The notes: generated from the letters alone by a model not told the origin. Shown: positions 22,465-32,011, counted from the first letter of the stretch. The stretch: 60,573 bases of DNA from Labilithrix sp. (GCA_028287035.1 JAQBQL010000203.1:1-60573); one strand, 5' to 3'. Numbers and translations are program-made.

Positions 22465-23082
22465 TCAGGTCTCGCCCATGAACTCGTACATCGTGGCGTG
22501 GCCCTCGCGGCTGATGCCCTCGCGCCTGACCAGCGTGCTCACCGTCGCGAGCAGGATCTTCGCGTCGAGCGCGAGGCTCCAGTTGTCGACGTACCAGACG
22601 TCGAGCCGGAAGCGCTCGGCCCAGTCCACCGCGTTGCGGCCGTGGATCTGCGCCCACCCGGTGATGCCGGGCAGCACGTCGTGGCGGCGCGCCTGCTCGG
22701 CGGAGTAGCGCGGCAGGTACTGCACGAGCAGCGGCCGGGGCCCCACGAGCGAGAGCTCACCGCGCAGCACGTTGAGGAGCTGCGGGAGCTCGTCGAGGCT
22801 CGTCGCACGGATGATCTTCCCGAGGCGCGTGAGGCGCTCCGCGTCGGGCAGCGGCTTGCCGTCGGGGCCGATGGCGTCCCGCATGGTGCGGAACTTCACG
22901 ATGGTGAACGGCTTGCCGCCGAGCCCGGGCCGCGTCTGCCGGAAGACCACGGGACGGCCCATCGTCGCCGCGATGGCGGCCGCGGTCGCCGCCATGAGCG
23001 GCGCGGTGACCACCAGCCCGACCGCCGCGGCGGTGCGGTCGACCGCCTTCTTCACGAGGAGCTGCCACCCCCGCTGCGCCAT
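22465..23082 (-). CDS. Small bacterial sugar transferase (PglC/WcaJ-type phosphoglycosyl transferase)
   Basis: A 205-residue monotopic phosphoglycosyl transferase. It has one N-terminal re-entrant hydrophobic helix (about 16-40), VVFRQTRPGLGGKPF, KFRTM, the catalytic Asp-Glu pair in SLDELPQLLNVLRG, and LVGPRPL. Its size and lack of extra membrane helices match PglC rather than full-length WcaJ/WbaP. It transfers a sugar-1-phosphate to undecaprenyl phosphate and so starts a lipid-linked glycan. It lies 2 bp after a methyltransferase gene on the same strand. Confidence 0.93.
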   Translation of the reverse strand: MAQRGWQLLVKKAVDRTAAAVGLVVTAPLMAATAAAIAATMGRPVVFRQTRPGLGGKPFTIVKFRTMRDAIGPDGKPLPDAERLTRLGKIIRATSLDELPQLLNVLRGELSLVGPRPLLVQYLPRYSAEQARRHDVLPGITGWAQIHGRNAVDWAERFRLDVWYVDNWSLALDAKILLATVSTLVRREGISREGHATMYEFMGET

Positions 23083-23084
23083 CG

Positions 23085-23894
23085 CTACTTCCTCTTCAGG
23101 AGCCAGAACTGGATGGCCGCGTAGTTCCCCATCGGCGGGAGGAACGAGAAGAACTTCACGAGGTGCGTGTTGTAGAGGACCTCGCGCTTCGTGACCGCCG
23201 GGTAGAGCGCGCGGCTGATGAAGTAGTGCGACGAGAGGAAGTTCGGCGTCGGCAGCGAGGGATCGCGCTCGGCCGCGAGGTCGACGACCTCGAACTGGGG
23301 GGCGATCGTGTCGAGGAACCACGCCTTGTCGAACCACATGTTGTGGTACGGCGCGGTGTTCGGCTCGAGCCCGAGCTCACCGCGTGCCTCGTTGAGCTGC
23401 GCGAGCCCGTCCTCGAAGGCCTCGATGCACAGGAAGTGGCCGCCCGGCGCGAGGACGCGCCCGACCTCGCGGAGGGACTTCGCCTGGTCCTCGCGGTCCA
23501 TGACGTTGATGATGCAGCGCTCGGTGACCACGAGGTCGCACGAGCCGTCGGCGAGCGGAAGCGCGCGGACGTCGCCCTGGACGATGGTCGCTCCCGGGAC
23601 CTTGCGCTCCTCGGCGATCGCCACCATCTCGGGCGTGTACTCGATGCCCTTCAGCTCGGGCGGGTTCGGACGCTGGCTCAGCGCCTCGAGGAGGTAGCCG
23701 TTGCCGCAGCCGATATCGACGAGGTTCTTCGTAGGCGCGCCGCGCTCGCGAAGCCAGTCGAAGGCGCGCAGGACGGCGGCGACCTCGCGGCCGCGCGTGA
23801 TCTCGTCGCGCATCGTCGACGACGCGTCACGGCCGTGCAGCTCCGCTTCCTTGCGGTAATGCTCGAGGATGAGTTCGCTGTAGCTCTGGGTCAT
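23085..23894 (-). CDS. Class I SAM-dependent methyltransferase
   Basis: A 269-residue methyltransferase with motif I in LVDIGCGNGYLLEAL, motif II region GDVRALPLADGSCDLV and RVLAPGGHFLC. The substrate is not evident, and the position before the phosphoglycosyl transferase suggests a glycan or lipid-linked precursor. The start at 23894 gives a standard N-terminus. A TATCCG hexamer lies ten bases upstream on the minus strand. Confidence 0.85.
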   Translation of the reverse strand: MTQSYSELILEHYRKEAELHGRDASSTMRDEITRGREVAAVLRAFDWLRERGAPTKNLVDIGCGNGYLLEALSQRPNPPELKGIEYTPEMVAIAEERKVPGATIVQGDVRALPLADGSCDLVVTERCIINVMDREDQAKSLREVGRVLAPGGHFLCIEAFEDGLAQLNEARGELGLEPNTAPYHNMWFDKAWFLDTIAPQFEVVDLAAERDPSLPTPNFLSSHYFISRALYPAVTKREVLYNTHLVKFFSFLPPMGNYAAIQFWLLKRK

Positions 23895-23956
23895 GGCTGG
23901 GCCCCGGATAGCACGAGGCGCGACCGACGTCAGCTCACGTGGCGCTCCGGCGATGC

Positions 23957-23962
23957 TAGCCT
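23957..23962 (+). promoter_or_regulatory. -10-like TAGCCT six nt before a GTG start
   Basis: TAGCCT, six bases, then GTG at 23969. It has the same hexamer and spacing as at 2817, and supports GTG 23969 over the internal GTG at 23993 as the start of the glycosyltransferase. No -35 box is clear. Confidence 0.4.
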
Positions 23963-23968
23963 CGACGC

Positions 23969-25042
23969 GTGGGCAGGCCACGATCGTCCCCGGTGCGCGT
24001 GCTGCACGTGATCCCGGCGGACGGGCTCGGCGGCGTCGAGTCGGCGGCGCGCTCGATGGCCATGCATTCGCATCTCGGATGCGACTTCCGGCTCATGCCG
24101 ATCGCATGGGAAGTGACCATGGCGGACGCCACGCGCGTCATCGTGCCCCGCGCCCGCTCGTTCACTCCGGCCGCCTATGCGCGCGCCCTCGGTCACGTGC
24201 TCGAGTGGCGTCCGGACGTGCTCGTCACCTCGCTGTGGAGAAGCGTTCCCATCGCCCTCGCCGCGAAGGCGGCCCTCCCCCGGATGAAGCTCGCCCACTT
24301 CGTCCACTCGGCGTTCACGACCAACATCGTGGACCTCCGGTTGAACGCCCTCGCCATGCGCGCTGCAGACGCGATCTGGGCAGACTCGCAGGCGACGCTG
24401 ACCGCCCGCGTGCCGCCCCGGTTCGAGGCCAAGGCGAGGGTCATCTCGTTCGTCACCGAACGGCTCGCGTCAGTGAGACCCGCGGGCCGGCAGCCCCGTG
24501 CATCGTTCGTCAGCTGGGGGCGCCTTCACAGCTACAAGGGGGTGGACGACGCCGTTCGCTTCATCGCCGAGCTCGTCGGACGCGGAGTCGACGCTCGGTT
24601 CGACGTGTGGGGACCCGACAACGGCGCTCTTCCCGGGCTCCTCGCGGAGCGTGCCCGGCTGGGCCTGGAGGAGCGCGTCCACTTTCGCGGGCCGATCGAC
24701 CGGAGAGACCTTCCGCGCGTCGCGGCGGAGCACGACTTCTACCTCCAGCTGAGCCGCTTCGAGGGAATGGCGATGTCGGTGGTCGAGGCGATGCAGCTCG
24801 GGCTCGTCCCCGTCGTCACGCCCGTCGGCGAGATGCCGCGCTACTGCACCGACGGCGAGGACGGCGTGGTCGTCCGCCCTCCGGACTTCGCCCGCGCCGC
24901 CGCCAGCGTGCTGGCGTTCCTCGAGGAGCCGGACCGCTACCGGACCGCCTCGGAGCGGGCCGCGGCGCGGTGGCGGGACCACGCGCTCTATGCCGACGAC
25001 GTGTGCAGCGCCGCCCGCGATCTCGTCATTCACCGCCCTTGA
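23969..25042 (+). CDS. GT4-type glycosyltransferase
   Basis: A 357-residue GT-B enzyme: N-terminal VRVLHVIPADGLGGVE, a central WGRLHSYKGVDD, and the donor-site block LSRFEGMAMSVVEAMQLGLVPVV with the two Glu of the EX7E motif. The start could be GTG 23969 or GTG 23993, and the -10-like element favours the first. Its last 17 bases overlap the end of the convergent GT2 gene. Sugar specificity is unknown. Confidence 0.88.
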   Translation: MGRPRSSPVRVLHVIPADGLGGVESAARSMAMHSHLGCDFRLMPIAWEVTMADATRVIVPRARSFTPAAYARALGHVLEWRPDVLVTSLWRSVPIALAAKAALPRMKLAHFVHSAFTTNIVDLRLNALAMRAADAIWADSQATLTARVPPRFEAKARVISFVTERLASVRPAGRQPRASFVSWGRLHSYKGVDDAVRFIAELVGRGVDARFDVWGPDNGALPGLLAERARLGLEERVHFRGPIDRRDLPRVAAEHDFYLQLSRFEGMAMSVVEAMQLGLVPVVTPVGEMPRYCTDGEDGVVVRPPDFARAAASVLAFLEEPDRYRTASERAAARWRDHALYADDVCSAARDLVIHRP

Positions 25043-26030
25043 GCGTCCACGCCCGCGGGAAGAGGTCCTCGTCGAGCTCCTCCTGACCGAGCAGCTTCAG
25101 GTGCTCCTTGCCTTCCACGATGTCGTCGCAGACGCGGGTGAACCAATCGGGCATCCGGTCCTTCAGCGGCAGCGAGAGCGTCCGGTAGACGAGCTTCGTG
25201 AGGGCGACCGCCGACGTATGCCCCCACAGCACCGTGCCGAGGGCGAGCTTCTCGCTGATCGGTAGTGCCGATTGCGCGATGTCGTTCGTCTGGTGCTTGG
25301 CGACGACCAGGAACGGGAAATAGAACCGCGGCAACTTCTTTCCGGGATTGGAGCGCGCGTATTCCTCGGCGACCGCCGGGCGGTTCCGGACGCCTCGCGC
25401 CGAGTACCAGTAGAGCACCTCGGGAATCTCGATGAACTTGCCCGCGAGCAGCTGCTCGAACAGCAGGATGCCCGCGGAGCCCAGGTCGGTCCGGAAACGG
25501 TGGGTGTGCTTCAGCGCGTCGAGGCGGATGAGGCCGTAGATCGTCGTGTCCGAGAAGCACCGCAGGAACTTGTAGTAGCGCCGCACCGGTGACGTCTCGT
25601 CGCGCACCCCGTGGAGCGTGATGATGTACTTGAGGTCGCTCGGATCCCCGATGAAGACGCCCGTGTACGAGTGGCAGAGGACCGCTTCGTGGTCTGCCTC
25701 GAGGCGCGCCACCGCCTTCCCGACGAACGTGCGGTCACGGACGTCGTCCTGATCGGCCCACATGAAGTACTTGCCTGTCGCGCGGTCGATCAGGCCGTTG
25801 AAATTACCGATGATGCCGAGGTTCCGCGGATTGCGCTGGAACTTCACGCGCGGGTCGCGGCGCGCGAGGTCCTCGCAGATCTGGATCGACGCGTCCGTCG
25901 ACCCATCGTCGGAGATGAGGATCTCCAGGTTCGGGTAGTCCTGGTCCACGAGCCCTGCGAGCGCACGTTCGAGCGTCGCCGCGCCGTTGTAGACGGCGCA
26001 GCCGATGGACACGAGCGGCGTCGCGGTCAT
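25026..26030 (-). CDS. GT2-family glycosyltransferase
   Basis: A 334-residue GT-A enzyme with LVSIGCAVYNGAATLERAL, the nucleotide-binding Asp pair in ISDDGSTD (41-42) and WADQDD (91-96) as DxD. This is the common rhamnosyl/galactosyl-type GT2 layout. The ATG at 26030 overlaps the upstream acetyltransferase stop as ATGA, so it ends the minus-strand operon that begins at rmlB (31842). The 3' end overlaps the convergent GT4 gene. Confidence 0.9.
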   Translation of the reverse strand: MTATPLVSIGCAVYNGAATLERALAGLVDQDYPNLEILISDDGSTDASIQICEDLARRDPRVKFQRNPRNLGIIGNFNGLIDRATGKYFMWADQDDVRDRTFVGKAVARLEADHEAVLCHSYTGVFIGDPSDLKYIITLHGVRDETSPVRRYYKFLRCFSDTTIYGLIRLDALKHTHRFRTDLGSAGILLFEQLLAGKFIEIPEVLYWYSARGVRNRPAVAEEYARSNPGKKLPRFYFPFLVVAKHQTNDIAQSALPISEKLALGTVLWGHTSAVALTKLVYRTLSLPLKDRMPDWFTRVCDDIVEGKEHLKLLGQEELDEDLFPRAWTLKGGE

Positions 26031-26716
26031 GACGCCCGGGCTCTCCGCGCGATCGGACGAGCGGGAACGCCGACGACGGTGACGCCGGCGGACACGTCCC
26101 GATGGACCACGGCGCCGGCTCCGACGATGGCATCCTCACCGATGGTGATCCGCGGGAGGACCGTCGCTCCGGCGCACACCCACGCGTTCACGTGCATCTG
26201 CACGAGACCGCAGAGGGTGGCGCCCGGGGCGACCTCGCAGCCGTCGGCGAGAACGCTCTCGTGGTCGATGCTTGCGCGCGTGTTCACGATGCAATGACGG
26301 CCGATGCGCGCCTCCGTGCAGATGACGGCGCCCGCCATGATCTGGCATCCTACGCCGAGCTCCACGTCGTCGTCGATGAATGCCGTGGAGTGCGCCAACG
26401 TGACCGGCGCGATACCGGACGCGACGAAGCGCTCGTGCAGACGAAGGCGCACCCGTCCGTGGGGATTCCCGATGGCCACGCTGAACCCGATCGCCGATCG
26501 ATCGCGACCGCTCACCCACCTCTCGAAGGCCTCGAACCCCTGGAAGATCGGCACGTCCGGGAAAGGCGACACGAGGCCGGGCGTGTCGTCGAAGACCGCG
26601 ACCACGGCGCCCCCGTTCGCCTCGATGATCGGACGCAGGACCTTGGCCTGGCCGGTCCCGCCGAACAGCACCACCTGCGGCGGTACCCGGTTCACGTGAT
26701 CGCGCGCGGCTCGCAT
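26027..26716 (-). CDS. PglD/NeuD-like acetyltransferase, second copy
   Basis: A 229-residue protein with the same two-domain layout as the gene at 7389: a Rossmann-like start (VVLFGGTGQAKVLRPI) and a hexapeptide beta-helix with NTRASIDHES and GVPARPI. It should acetylate an amino group on the product of the aminotransferase immediately upstream (1 bp gap). A shorter start a few codons in (GTG at the NRVPPQ region) is possible. Confidence 0.87.
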   Translation of the reverse strand: MRAARDHVNRVPPQVVLFGGTGQAKVLRPIIEANGGAVVAVFDDTPGLVSPFPDVPIFQGFEAFERWVSGRDRSAIGFSVAIGNPHGRVRLRLHERFVASGIAPVTLAHSTAFIDDDVELGVGCQIMAGAVICTEARIGRHCIVNTRASIDHESVLADGCEVAPGATLCGLVQMHVNAWVCAGATVLPRITIGEDAIVGAGAVVHRDVSAGVTVVGVPARPIARRARAS

Positions 26717-26717
26717 C

Positions 26718-27830
26718 TCACCGCCCGAGGAGCGTATGGATTCCCGCGCTGTACTGGTCGAGCTGGGCGTCGGTCAGGTTCATCGCGCAAGGCAGGTTGA
26801 TGCCGCGGGACGACACGTCGTACGCGACGGGATTCAGGCGGCGGCCCTCCTCTTCGCGATCGAACGCCGGGAGCGACGTGAGCGGATAGAAGAACGGCCG
26901 CACCGGCAGCCCGAGCTTCGGCACCTCGACGAGCGCCGCATCGCGCGTCATGCCGTGGGACTTGCCGAACACGAGAGCGGTCGTCCACACGCCATTGACC
27001 ACGTCCGCGGGCTCCGGGTTCACGAGCAGGTCGGGAATGTCCGCGAGACGCTTCCGGAACCCTTCCCAGATCCAGCGCTTCTTGCCGACGAGCTCCTCGA
27101 TCCTCTGCAGCTGCGCATAGCCGAGCGCCGCCTGCACGTTGAACGGCATGTACTTGAACGTCACCTCGGTGTTGAAGTACGTCCCCGGCGCTCGGCCGTG
27201 ATCCCGCAGGAACTTCGCGCGCTCGAAGAGCTTCTCGTCGTCGAGCAGCAGCATGCCGCCCTCGCCCGTCGTGATCGTCTTCGTGCGATGAAAGCTGAAG
27301 GTCGACCCGACTCCGAACTTGCCGGCGCGGACGCCCTTGTAGACGGACCCGATCGCCTCGGCGGCGTCCTCGATCATCGTGATCCCACGGCGATCACAGA
27401 CCTCCTTGATGCCATCCCAATCCGGCATGTTCCCGTAGAGGTCGACGACGATCACGGCCTTGGTGCGCGGAGTGATCGCCCTCTCGATGCTCTCGGGCGT
27501 GAGACACCAGTGGACGGGGTCGATATCGGCCAGGACCGTCTCGGCCCGCTGGTAGGTGATGCCCGCGACCGAACCGACCCAGGTGCAGTCCGGCGCGATG
27601 ACCTCGTCGCCCTCCCCGATGCCGAGCGCGGCGAGCAACAGATGGATCGCCGTGGTGCAGTTCGGCGTCATGAGCGCGAAGCGGCGGTCGTGATACTTCG
27701 CGAATTCGGCCTCGAACGTCTCGACGTAGTGGTAGGCCTTCTTGCCATACCAGCCGTCTTTCACGGCGTCCTGGACGGTCCTCTCCTCGAGCTCCGTGAT
27801 CCACGGGCCCGCCATGAAGATCTCGCTCAT
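26718..27830 (-). CDS. DegT-family aminotransferase, paralogue of the 8056 gene
   Basis: A 370-residue PLP enzyme with the same colinear marks as the gene at 8056: DGWYGKKAYHYVETFE, MIEDAAEAIG, PLP lysine at the identical residue number in SFHRTKTITTGEGG (Lys184), and FFYPLTSLP near the C-terminus. It starts in an ATGA overlap with the CmcI-like gene. In an rmlA/rmlB operon the likely substrate is a dTDP-keto-deoxy sugar, but perosamine-type GDP sugars cannot be excluded. Confidence 0.88.
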   Translation of the reverse strand: MSEIFMAGPWITELEERTVQDAVKDGWYGKKAYHYVETFEAEFAKYHDRRFALMTPNCTTAIHLLLAALGIGEGDEVIAPDCTWVGSVAGITYQRAETVLADIDPVHWCLTPESIERAITPRTKAVIVVDLYGNMPDWDGIKEVCDRRGITMIEDAAEAIGSVYKGVRAGKFGVGSTFSFHRTKTITTGEGGMLLLDDEKLFERAKFLRDHGRAPGTYFNTEVTFKYMPFNVQAALGYAQLQRIEELVGKKRWIWEGFRKRLADIPDLLVNPEPADVVNGVWTTALVFGKSHGMTRDAALVEVPKLGLPVRPFFYPLTSLPAFDREEEGRRLNPVAYDVSSRGINLPCAMNLTDAQLDQYSAGIHTLLGR

Positions 27831-28558
27831 TTGATGCACCGGCAGTATCCGTCGGGGGAATAGGTGAGGAGCAGCTTGCCGTTGACGTACGGGTCCACCT
27901 CGAAGCGGTCGGTCTCGGCGAGATAGGCACGAAGCGCGGTCTTCGGGTTGTCTCCCGGTCCCCACGGACGCGGCCGGTGCTCCTGCTTCGGCATGTCCTC
28001 GACGACCGTGTCCGACACGACGAGGTACTGGTCCTTCGTCACGGCCGGGCCGTAGATGCGGAGCTCGTCGAGGACGTGCTGGTGCGTGTGGTTGGAGTCG
28101 AGGAGCACCATCACCGACTGGCCCGGCTTCACGTGCGAGAGCGCCTTGGCGGCGATCGCCGGGTCGGTCGACGAGCCCTTGTAGAGATGGACCCGGTTCG
28201 AGAACGGGAACGACATGATCTGCTCGGCGACGTGGTCGTACAGATTGAGGTCGATCCCGACGACCTCGCCCTTCCCGATGAGCTGCAGGAGGGAGGCATA
28301 GAAGGCTACCGACCCGCCCCACGCGATTCCCGTCTCGATGATGACGTCGGGCTTCGTGGCCCAGATGATCTCCTGGGTGGCCACGATGTCCTGCGGCATC
28401 TGGATGAAGGGCAGCCCCAGCCACGTCCACTGGTAGCCATATCCATGCTTGTCCGACTCGACGAGGAAATCGAGGGATGTCTTGCGCAGAGCCTCGTCCT
28501 TCGCGGCGGCGGCGGCAGTCTCTCGCTTCGACTTCTCGAGGTCTTCTCGGATGAACAT
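27827..28558 (-). CDS. CmcI-family (cephalosporin hydroxylase-like) methyltransferase
   Basis: A 243-residue protein of the CmcI/rhamnosyl O-methyltransferase family: GYGYQWTWLGLPFIQMPQD near the N-terminus, SAM-binding ETGIAWGGSVAFYA, GIDLN and VLLDSNHTHQHVLDEL. Despite the hydroxylase name, characterised relatives include sugar O-methyltransferases. With a second methyltransferase next to it, O-methylation of a glycan sugar is the better guess. The acceptor is unknown. Confidence 0.85.
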   Translation of the reverse strand: MFIREDLEKSKRETAAAAAKDEALRKTSLDFLVESDKHGYGYQWTWLGLPFIQMPQDIVATQEIIWATKPDVIIETGIAWGGSVAFYASLLQLIGKGEVVGIDLNLYDHVAEQIMSFPFSNRVHLYKGSSTDPAIAAKALSHVKPGQSVMVLLDSNHTHQHVLDELRIYGPAVTKDQYLVVSDTVVEDMPKQEHRPRPWGPGDNPKTALRAYLAETDRFEVDPYVNGKLLLTYSPDGYCRCIK

Positions 28559-28571
28559 GACTTATTCCTTC

Positions 28572-29339
28572 TTACTGCTTCGTGGCGCTGCGGAAGACGA
28601 GTTGCGACGTGTACGTGAGGCGATGCTCGACATCGAAGTTCGCGGTGGGCAGCTCCTGCTCCACACCGAGATAGTAGCCGCGGTAGCGCGCCTTCATCGC
28701 CAGCTCGAAGCCGAGGGCGGAGACGACGTCGACGAACTCGTCGACGTTCCAGAAGCGCACCGGGATGCGCCGGTCGTGGAACCGCTGCGTGGTGACGAAG
28801 GTGCGGTTGTCGCCTGCGGTCAGGTCGGCGAACAGCAGGGAGGCGGGCCCGAGCGAGGCGATGCGCTCGAGAAGCCCCTTCCAGTCGTCGACGTAGTGGA
28901 GCGAGCTCCCGAAGTGCACGATGTCGAAGGGGCCGCGATCGGGCAGGTCGGTACGGAACGACACCTCGGGGCTCGCCGCGAAGAGCGCGCGGCCCGCGTC
29001 ACCGATCGGACCGTTCTCGACAACCACGAATTCGAGCGACTGCTGCGGCGGCAGCATGGCGCGGAGCGGCACGTAGCTCGTCGCCATGCCGCCGCCGAAG
29101 TCGAGGATCCGGAGCGGGGTGCCCCGGCGCGCCAGGGAAGCGGCGATGAAAGGCAGGGCGTACTCCGACGTCACCGCCACGGGCGGGATGGCCCCCTCGC
29201 CCGTCCCGCTCATCGCGGCGCGTGCGCGCTCCACGATCTTGTCGAGCCAGATGCTCCCCTCGAAGACGCTCGACTCTCCGCCGGCCTCTGCGAAGGACGC
29301 GAAGACGCCCTGCCACACCGGCTCGGGACTGCCCGTCAT
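28572..29339 (-). CDS. SAM methyltransferase of the TIGR04325-like type
   Basis: A 255-residue protein with an N-terminal WQGVFASFAEA, the SAM motif ILDFGGGMATSYV and HFGSSLHYVDDW. The opening and the DFGGG form recall the TIGR04325 methyltransferases found in polysaccharide loci. The family name is from memory, and the reaction and acceptor are unknown. It starts in an ATGA overlap with the rmlC gene and is 13 bp before the CmcI-like gene. Confidence 0.78.
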   Translation of the reverse strand: MTGSPEPVWQGVFASFAEAGGESSVFEGSIWLDKIVERARAAMSGTGEGAIPPVAVTSEYALPFIAASLARRGTPLRILDFGGGMATSYVPLRAMLPPQQSLEFVVVENGPIGDAGRALFAASPEVSFRTDLPDRGPFDIVHFGSSLHYVDDWKGLLERIASLGPASLLFADLTAGDNRTFVTTQRFHDRRIPVRFWNVDEFVDVVSALGFELAMKARYRGYYLGVEQELPTANFDVEHRLTYTSQLVFRSATKQ

Positions 29340-29905
29340 GATCGCTCCTCGGGAGGATCGTGAGGCAGGCTCGCGGGGCCGAGGTCGCGAAGCCGCGGGT
29401 ATGCAGCGTCACGCTCCGAGATGCTCGCCGGCTCGAGCGGCCACGCGATCGCGAGATCAGGATCGCTCCACAGCAGCCCGCCCTCGTCGGCGTGGTCGTA
29501 GTACCTGCTGACCTTGTAGTGGAGGTCGGCAACCTCGCTGAGCACGCAGAACCCGTGCGCGAAGCCGGGCGGCATGCACATCTGCCGCGGACCTTCGTCC
29601 GACAGCACGGCGCCGAACGACCGGCCGAACGTCGCCGACCCGGGCCGCAGGTCGACAGCCACATCGAAGATCCGGCCGCGGAGGACCGTGACGATCTGCG
29701 CCTGAGGGCGCTTCACCTGGAAGTGGAGCCCGCGGAGCACGCCCTGCGCCGACCGCGACTGGTTGTCCTGGACGAAATCGTCCGTGATGCCTGCCGCGAC
29801 GTAGCGGTCGCGCCGGTAGCTCTCCAGGAAGAAGCCCCGTGCGTCTCCGAACATCCGCGGCTCGGCGACGAACAGCCCGGCGATGGGTGTGGGGTGGATC
29901 TCCAT
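29336..29905 (-). CDS. rfbC: dTDP-4-dehydrorhamnose 3,5-epimerase
   Basis: A 189-residue cupin epimerase with RGFFLESYRRD, QDNQSRSAQGVLRGLHFQ (active-site His), IFDVAVDLR and PPGFAHGFCVLSE. This is closer to canonical RmlC than the copy at 10386. It sits 6 bp after rmlA in the rmlB-rmlA-rmlC order. No RmlD reductase is visible in the window, so rhamnose itself may be completed elsewhere or the intermediate may be diverted. Confidence 0.93.
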   Translation of the reverse strand: MEIHPTPIAGLFVAEPRMFGDARGFFLESYRRDRYVAAGITDDFVQDNQSRSAQGVLRGLHFQVKRPQAQIVTVLRGRIFDVAVDLRPGSATFGRSFGAVLSDEGPRQMCMPPGFAHGFCVLSEVADLHYKVSRYYDHADEGGLLWSDPDLAIAWPLEPASISERDAAYPRLRDLGPASLPHDPPEERS

Positions 29906-29911
29906 CGACGC

Positions 29912-30784
29912 TCAGAGTCCCTCGTCCAGGATCTTCAGCAGATACTGCCCGTACGAAGAGGACGCGAGCGGGGCTGCGAGCCGCGAGAGCTGCTCGCCGT
30001 CGATGAAACCCATCCGCCAGGCAACCTCCTCCGGACAGCAGATCTTCTGGTTCTGGCGGCTCTCGATCACCTCGACGAAGCTGGAGGCCTCCAGGAGCGA
30101 CTTGTGCGTGCCGGTGTCGAACCAGGCGGTCCCGCGACCGAGGCGGACGACGCGCAGCGTTTTCCGCGCGAGATACTCGCGGTTCACGTCCGTGATCTCG
30201 TACTCGCCGCGCGGCGAGGGCTGCACCGCGGCCGCGTAGTCGAGCACGTGGTTGTCGTAGAAGTAGAGCCCCACCACCGCGTGCTTCGACCGCGGCCGCG
30301 CCGGCTTCTCTTCGAGCGAGATGGCCTGCCCGGACTTGTCGAGCTCGACGATCCCGTAACGCTCCGGGTCGCTCACCGAGTAGCCGAAGATGGTCGCGCC
30401 CTCGGTGTGCGACGCAGCCTCGGCGAGCGCGACCTGGAGACCCGCGCCGTAGAAGATGTTGTCACCGAGGACGAGCGCAACGGGATCGGTTCCCACGAAG
30501 TCGCGGCCGATCACGAACGCCCGGGCGAGGCCGTCCGGCACCTTCTGCTCGGCGTACGAGACGGACATTCCCCATTGGCGGCAGTCGCCGAGGAGCTCCT
30601 GGAAGCGCGGCAGGTCGTGCGGCGTCGAGATGATCAGGATCTCGCGGACGCCCGCGAGCATGAGGGTCGACAGCGGATAGTAGATCATCGGCTTGTCGTA
30701 GACGGGGAGCAGCTGCTTGCTCATGACGCGCGTCGCCGGGTAGAGCCGCGTACCGGCGCCGCCGGCGAGGATGATCCCCTTCAC
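29912..30784 (-). CDS. rfbA: Glucose-1-phosphate thymidylyltransferase
   Basis: A 290-residue RmlA. It opens [19 protein letters not shown], continues [20 protein letters not shown] and has LGDNIFYG and [19 protein letters not shown], all hallmark blocks. It makes dTDP-glucose. Length is standard, and its ATG overlaps the rmlB stop as ATGA. Confidence 0.97.
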   Translation of the reverse strand: MKGIILAGGAGTRLYPATRVMSKQLLPVYDKPMIYYPLSTLMLAGVREILIISTPHDLPRFQELLGDCRQWGMSVSYAEQKVPDGLARAFVIGRDFVGTDPVALVLGDNIFYGAGLQVALAEAASHTEGATIFGYSVSDPERYGIVELDKSGQAISLEEKPARPRSKHAVVGLYFYDNHVLDYAAAVQPSPRGEYEITDVNREYLARKTLRVVRLGRGTAWFDTGTHKSLLEASSFVEVIESRQNQKICCPEEVAWRMGFIDGEQLSRLAAPLASSSYGQYLLKILDEGL

Positions 30785-31842
30785 GATGCCGCTCCACCCG
30801 AGAGGCCGCGGCGGGCGCGCCCGCTCGCCCCGCCGACGCGCTCACACCAGGCGCGGTTCTCGAGGTACCAAGCGACGGTCCGACGAAGGGCCTCCTCGAA
30901 GGGATGACGGGGGCGCCACTCGAGCTCGCGCTCGATCTCCGAAGGATCGATCGCATAGCGGAAGTCGTGGCCCGGGCGGTCCACCACGAATTCGATGAGG
31001 CTCGCCCGCGGGCCTATCGCCTGGCTCGGCGCGAGCTCGTCGACGAGGGTACAGATGGCGCGCACGACATCGATGTTGCGCCGCGGGTTGCGGGCGCCGA
31101 CCAGGTAGGTCGAGCCCGCGCGCCCGCGCGTGAGGACGTCCACGAGCGCCTCGGCGTGATCCTCGACGAAGAGCCAGTCGCGGACGTTCTCGCCTCTTCC
31201 GTAGACCGGCAATCGCTTGCCATCGATGGCATTCATCGTGACCAGCGGGATGAGCTTCTCGGGGAACTGCCAGGGACCGAAGTTGTTCGAGCAGTTCGTC
31301 ACGACGGTCGGCAGGCCGAACGTCGTGCGCCAGGCGCGCGTGAGATGATCCGCGCTCGCCTTCGTGGCCGAATACGGTGAGCTCGGCTCGTACGGGCTCG
31401 CCGCGGTGAACCAGGCCTCGGGCTCGAGCGAGCCGAACACCTCGTCCGTCGAGACGTTCACGAAGCGGAAGCGTTCGCGGGCCGCGCCTTCGAGACCGCT
31501 CCAGTGCGCGCGCGCCGCCTCGAGCAGCGTGAACGTTCCCACCACGTTGGTGTGCACGAAGGCGGCGGGTCCGTCGATCGAGCGGTCGACGTGAGACTCC
31601 GCTGCGAGGTGGAGGACGGCCTCGGGGCGGTGGCGAGCGAAGATCTCGCGCATCGCCTCCGCATCGCAGATGTCCGAGCGCTCGAAGGCATACGACGGTT
31701 GCCCTTCGAGGTGGGCGAGCGACGTGAGGTCCGCCGCATACGTGAGGAGGTCCACGTTCACCACCGTGTGTCCCGCGGCGACGAGCCGCCGGATCACGGT
31801 CGAGCCGATGAAGCCGGCTCCTCCGGTGACGAGGACTATCAT
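30781..31842 (-). CDS. rfbB: dTDP-glucose 4,6-dehydratase
   Basis: A 353-residue extended SDR. It has [38 protein letters not shown] (catalytic Thr-Asp-Glu), [11 protein letters not shown] (Tyr/Lys) and [18 protein letters not shown], all diagnostic for RmlB. It produces dTDP-4-keto-6-deoxyglucose. The ATG at 31842 is chosen because it begins [10 protein letters not shown] and is preceded by a good promoter. First gene of the operon 31842 to 25026. Confidence 0.96.
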   Translation of the reverse strand: MIVLVTGGAGFIGSTVIRRLVAAGHTVVNVDLLTYAADLTSLAHLEGQPSYAFERSDICDAEAMREIFARHRPEAVLHLAAESHVDRSIDGPAAFVHTNVVGTFTLLEAARAHWSGLEGAARERFRFVNVSTDEVFGSLEPEAWFTAASPYEPSSPYSATKASADHLTRAWRTTFGLPTVVTNCSNNFGPWQFPEKLIPLVTMNAIDGKRLPVYGRGENVRDWLFVEDHAEALVDVLTRGRAGSTYLVGARNPRRNIDVVRAICTLVDELAPSQAIGPRASLIEFVVDRPGHDFRYAIDPSEIERELEWRPRHPFEEALRRTVAWYLENRAWCERVGGASGRARRGLSGGAAS

Positions 31843-31849
31843 CGCGACG

Positions 31850-31879
31850 TCTCTAGCCTGCTCTACCACGCGAGGTCAA
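31850..31879 (-). promoter_or_regulatory. Sigma-70-like promoter of the rmlB operon
   Basis: On the minus strand TTGACC (31879-31874) and TAGAGA (31855-31850) are separated by 18 bp, with the ATG seven bases after the -10. This is the best -35/-10 pair in the window and predicts a leader of only one or two nucleotides, or none. Confidence 0.6.
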
Positions 31880-32011
31880 TCGTACCGGCCCCGCCTGCGT
31901 GGCGCGTGGGGGCCGGCTCCGGCGTACCTGAGCCAGCTTCGTTGCGAGCGTGGCGACGCACGTTCATGGTCGCCCTGCCGCCGCCGGACTGCGCGACGCG
32001 CCCGGCGCGGG

